Assembly (NCBI GenBank): GCA_955652585.1
Contig: CATPBF010000070.1
Span: 1 to 5,461 of the forward strand
Direction of reading: 5' to 3'
Origin: Candidatus Dormiibacterota bacterium
GTDB lineage: Bacteria > Chloroflexota > Dormibacteria > Dormibacterales > Dormibacteraceae
DNA: 5,461 nucleotides
The notes under the pieces: generated by a model
Told to the model about the DNA's origin: nothing
The model's database searches: none
The model's input: only the letters and a program-made list of their open reading frames with translations
Part shown: positions 4,991 through 5,461 of the stretch, one piece after another
Position numbering within the stretch: position 1 is the stretch's first letter
Layout of the letters: each line of letters starts with the position of its first letter
Translations under genes and position numbers: made by a program

Positions 4991-5461
4991 CTAGCTCTTG
5001 CTGACGTTGATCTGAATCGTGTGGTAGCCGCTCGCTCCGCCGGGGTAGCTCGCGGCAGCCTTCGCATCCTGGACGACGGCATTGGCGTCTGTCGTGCGCA
5101 CCTGCAGCTGGTAGGCGCCTTCATTGCCCGGCGTCCACTCCGCCGACCACAGGACCCAGGTGAGCGGCGACAGAGGCGGGTTGAAGCCGGCTGCGGTCCA
5201 GCTCCTCCCGCCGTCAGTGCTGTACTCGACCTTGCTCACCCCGCGGGTGCCTGCGAACGCCACGCCTGACAGCGATACCGCTCCGAGCTTGACGATGTCC
5301 GCGTCGCGCGGGATGTCGAATCGCGCAGTGGTCTTGACGACTGCGTTGTGGTCCCAGCCCTGCATCTCCCAGTAGCCGCCGCTTTCGTGGTCGACGAGGT
5401 CGATCGAGTCGAGCCACTTGGGTCCCTTCATGCCGTAGTGGCCGGGGAGCAAGATGCGGGC
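4991..5461 (-). CDS. sulfite-oxidase-family molybdopterin-dependent oxidoreductase, C-terminal part (5' end outside window)
   Basis: The visible 156 residues are the C-terminal Ig-like dimerisation domain of the sulfite oxidase family, whose catalytic molybdopterin domain precedes it and lies outside the window. The family pattern is clear: ARILLPGHYGMKGPKWL (1-17), then DLVDHESGGYWEMQGWDHNA and VVKT, VSKVEYSTDGGRSW and LWSAEWTPGNEG, and an end at INVSKS with a TAG stop. The frame is open to the window edge, and the TTG at 5452 is an internal Leu. The substrate cannot be told from this domain: sulfite, nitrate or an unknown oxyanion are all possible. Many relatives work outside the cytoplasm, either exported or with a membrane domain ahead of the catalytic part, but that region is not visible. 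The gene is convergent with fixC across 91 bases. Confidence 0.85.
   Translation of the reverse strand, partial: ARILLPGHYGMKGPKWLDSIDLVDHESGGYWEMQGWDHNAVVKTTARFDIPRDADIVKLGAVSLSGVAFAGTRGVSKVEYSTDGGRSWTAAGFNPPLSPLTWVLWSAEWTPGNEGAYQLQVRTTDANAVVQDAKAAASYPGGASGYHTIQINVSKS

Noticed and set aside
4447..5124. Minus-strand open frame of 225 codons spanning fixC and the next gene
   Set aside because: It is antisense to the conserved FixC C-terminal half, overlaps the sulfite-oxidase-family gene in another frame, and has no recognisable motif.
1..5461. tRNA, rRNA, riboswitch, CRISPR array, insertion sequence or attachment site
   Set aside because: I looked for cloverleaf ends, regularly spaced repeats, transposase motifs and terminal inverted repeats on both strands and saw none. 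The gaps between genes are all under about 100 bases.

Overview
The window is a gene-dense stretch of a high-GC bacterial chromosome (about two thirds G+C by eye). It carries eight protein-coding genes, two of them cut by the window edges. There are no RNA genes, mobile elements or CRISPR arrays, and no gene-free stretch longer than about 100 bases. The gene set is free-living aerobic or respiratory metabolism: GalU, a family III CoA-transferase-fold racemase, CoaE, a FixC-type flavoprotein and a sulfite-oxidase-family molybdoenzyme. Together with GTG starts that lack a Shine-Dalgarno site, this would suit an uncultured Chloroflexota/Dormibacterota or actinobacterial lineage. That placement is a weak inference, because no marker gene is present.

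Layout. Bases 1-618 (+) hold the C-terminal two thirds of galU. A good sigma70-type promoter (640-667) follows, then two small unrecognised genes: a 90-residue charged soluble protein (714-986) and a 67-residue single-helix membrane protein with a Thr/Pro/Ser tail (1009-1212). A hypothetical gene of about 172 residues (1224-1742) faces them on the minus strand. It diverges across a repeat-containing gap from an alpha-methylacyl-CoA racemase gene (1831-2979, +). That gene runs tail to tail into coaE (2976-3569, -), and the two overlap by four bases at their stop codons. coaE in turn is head to head with a fixC-like gene (3586-4899, +), with only 16 bases between the start codons. A 91-base gap with a direct repeat and a hairpin separates fixC from the C-terminal end of a sulfite-oxidase-family gene (4991-5461, -).

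How the genes work together. CoaE makes CoA. The racemase inverts the 2-methyl centre of branched acyl-CoAs so that they can enter beta-oxidation. FixC/ETF-QO proteins pass electrons from electron-transfer flavoprotein to quinone. An acyl-CoA theme therefore links 1831-4899, but strand changes between every pair rule out a simple operon, and fixA, fixB and fixX are not adjacent.

I see no clear undescribed system here. The points most worth a second look are the very tight packing around coaE, the solitary fixC with an unusual cysteine cluster, the promoter with a hairpin filling its spacer, two possible near-leaderless starts, and the three unrecognised small genes.
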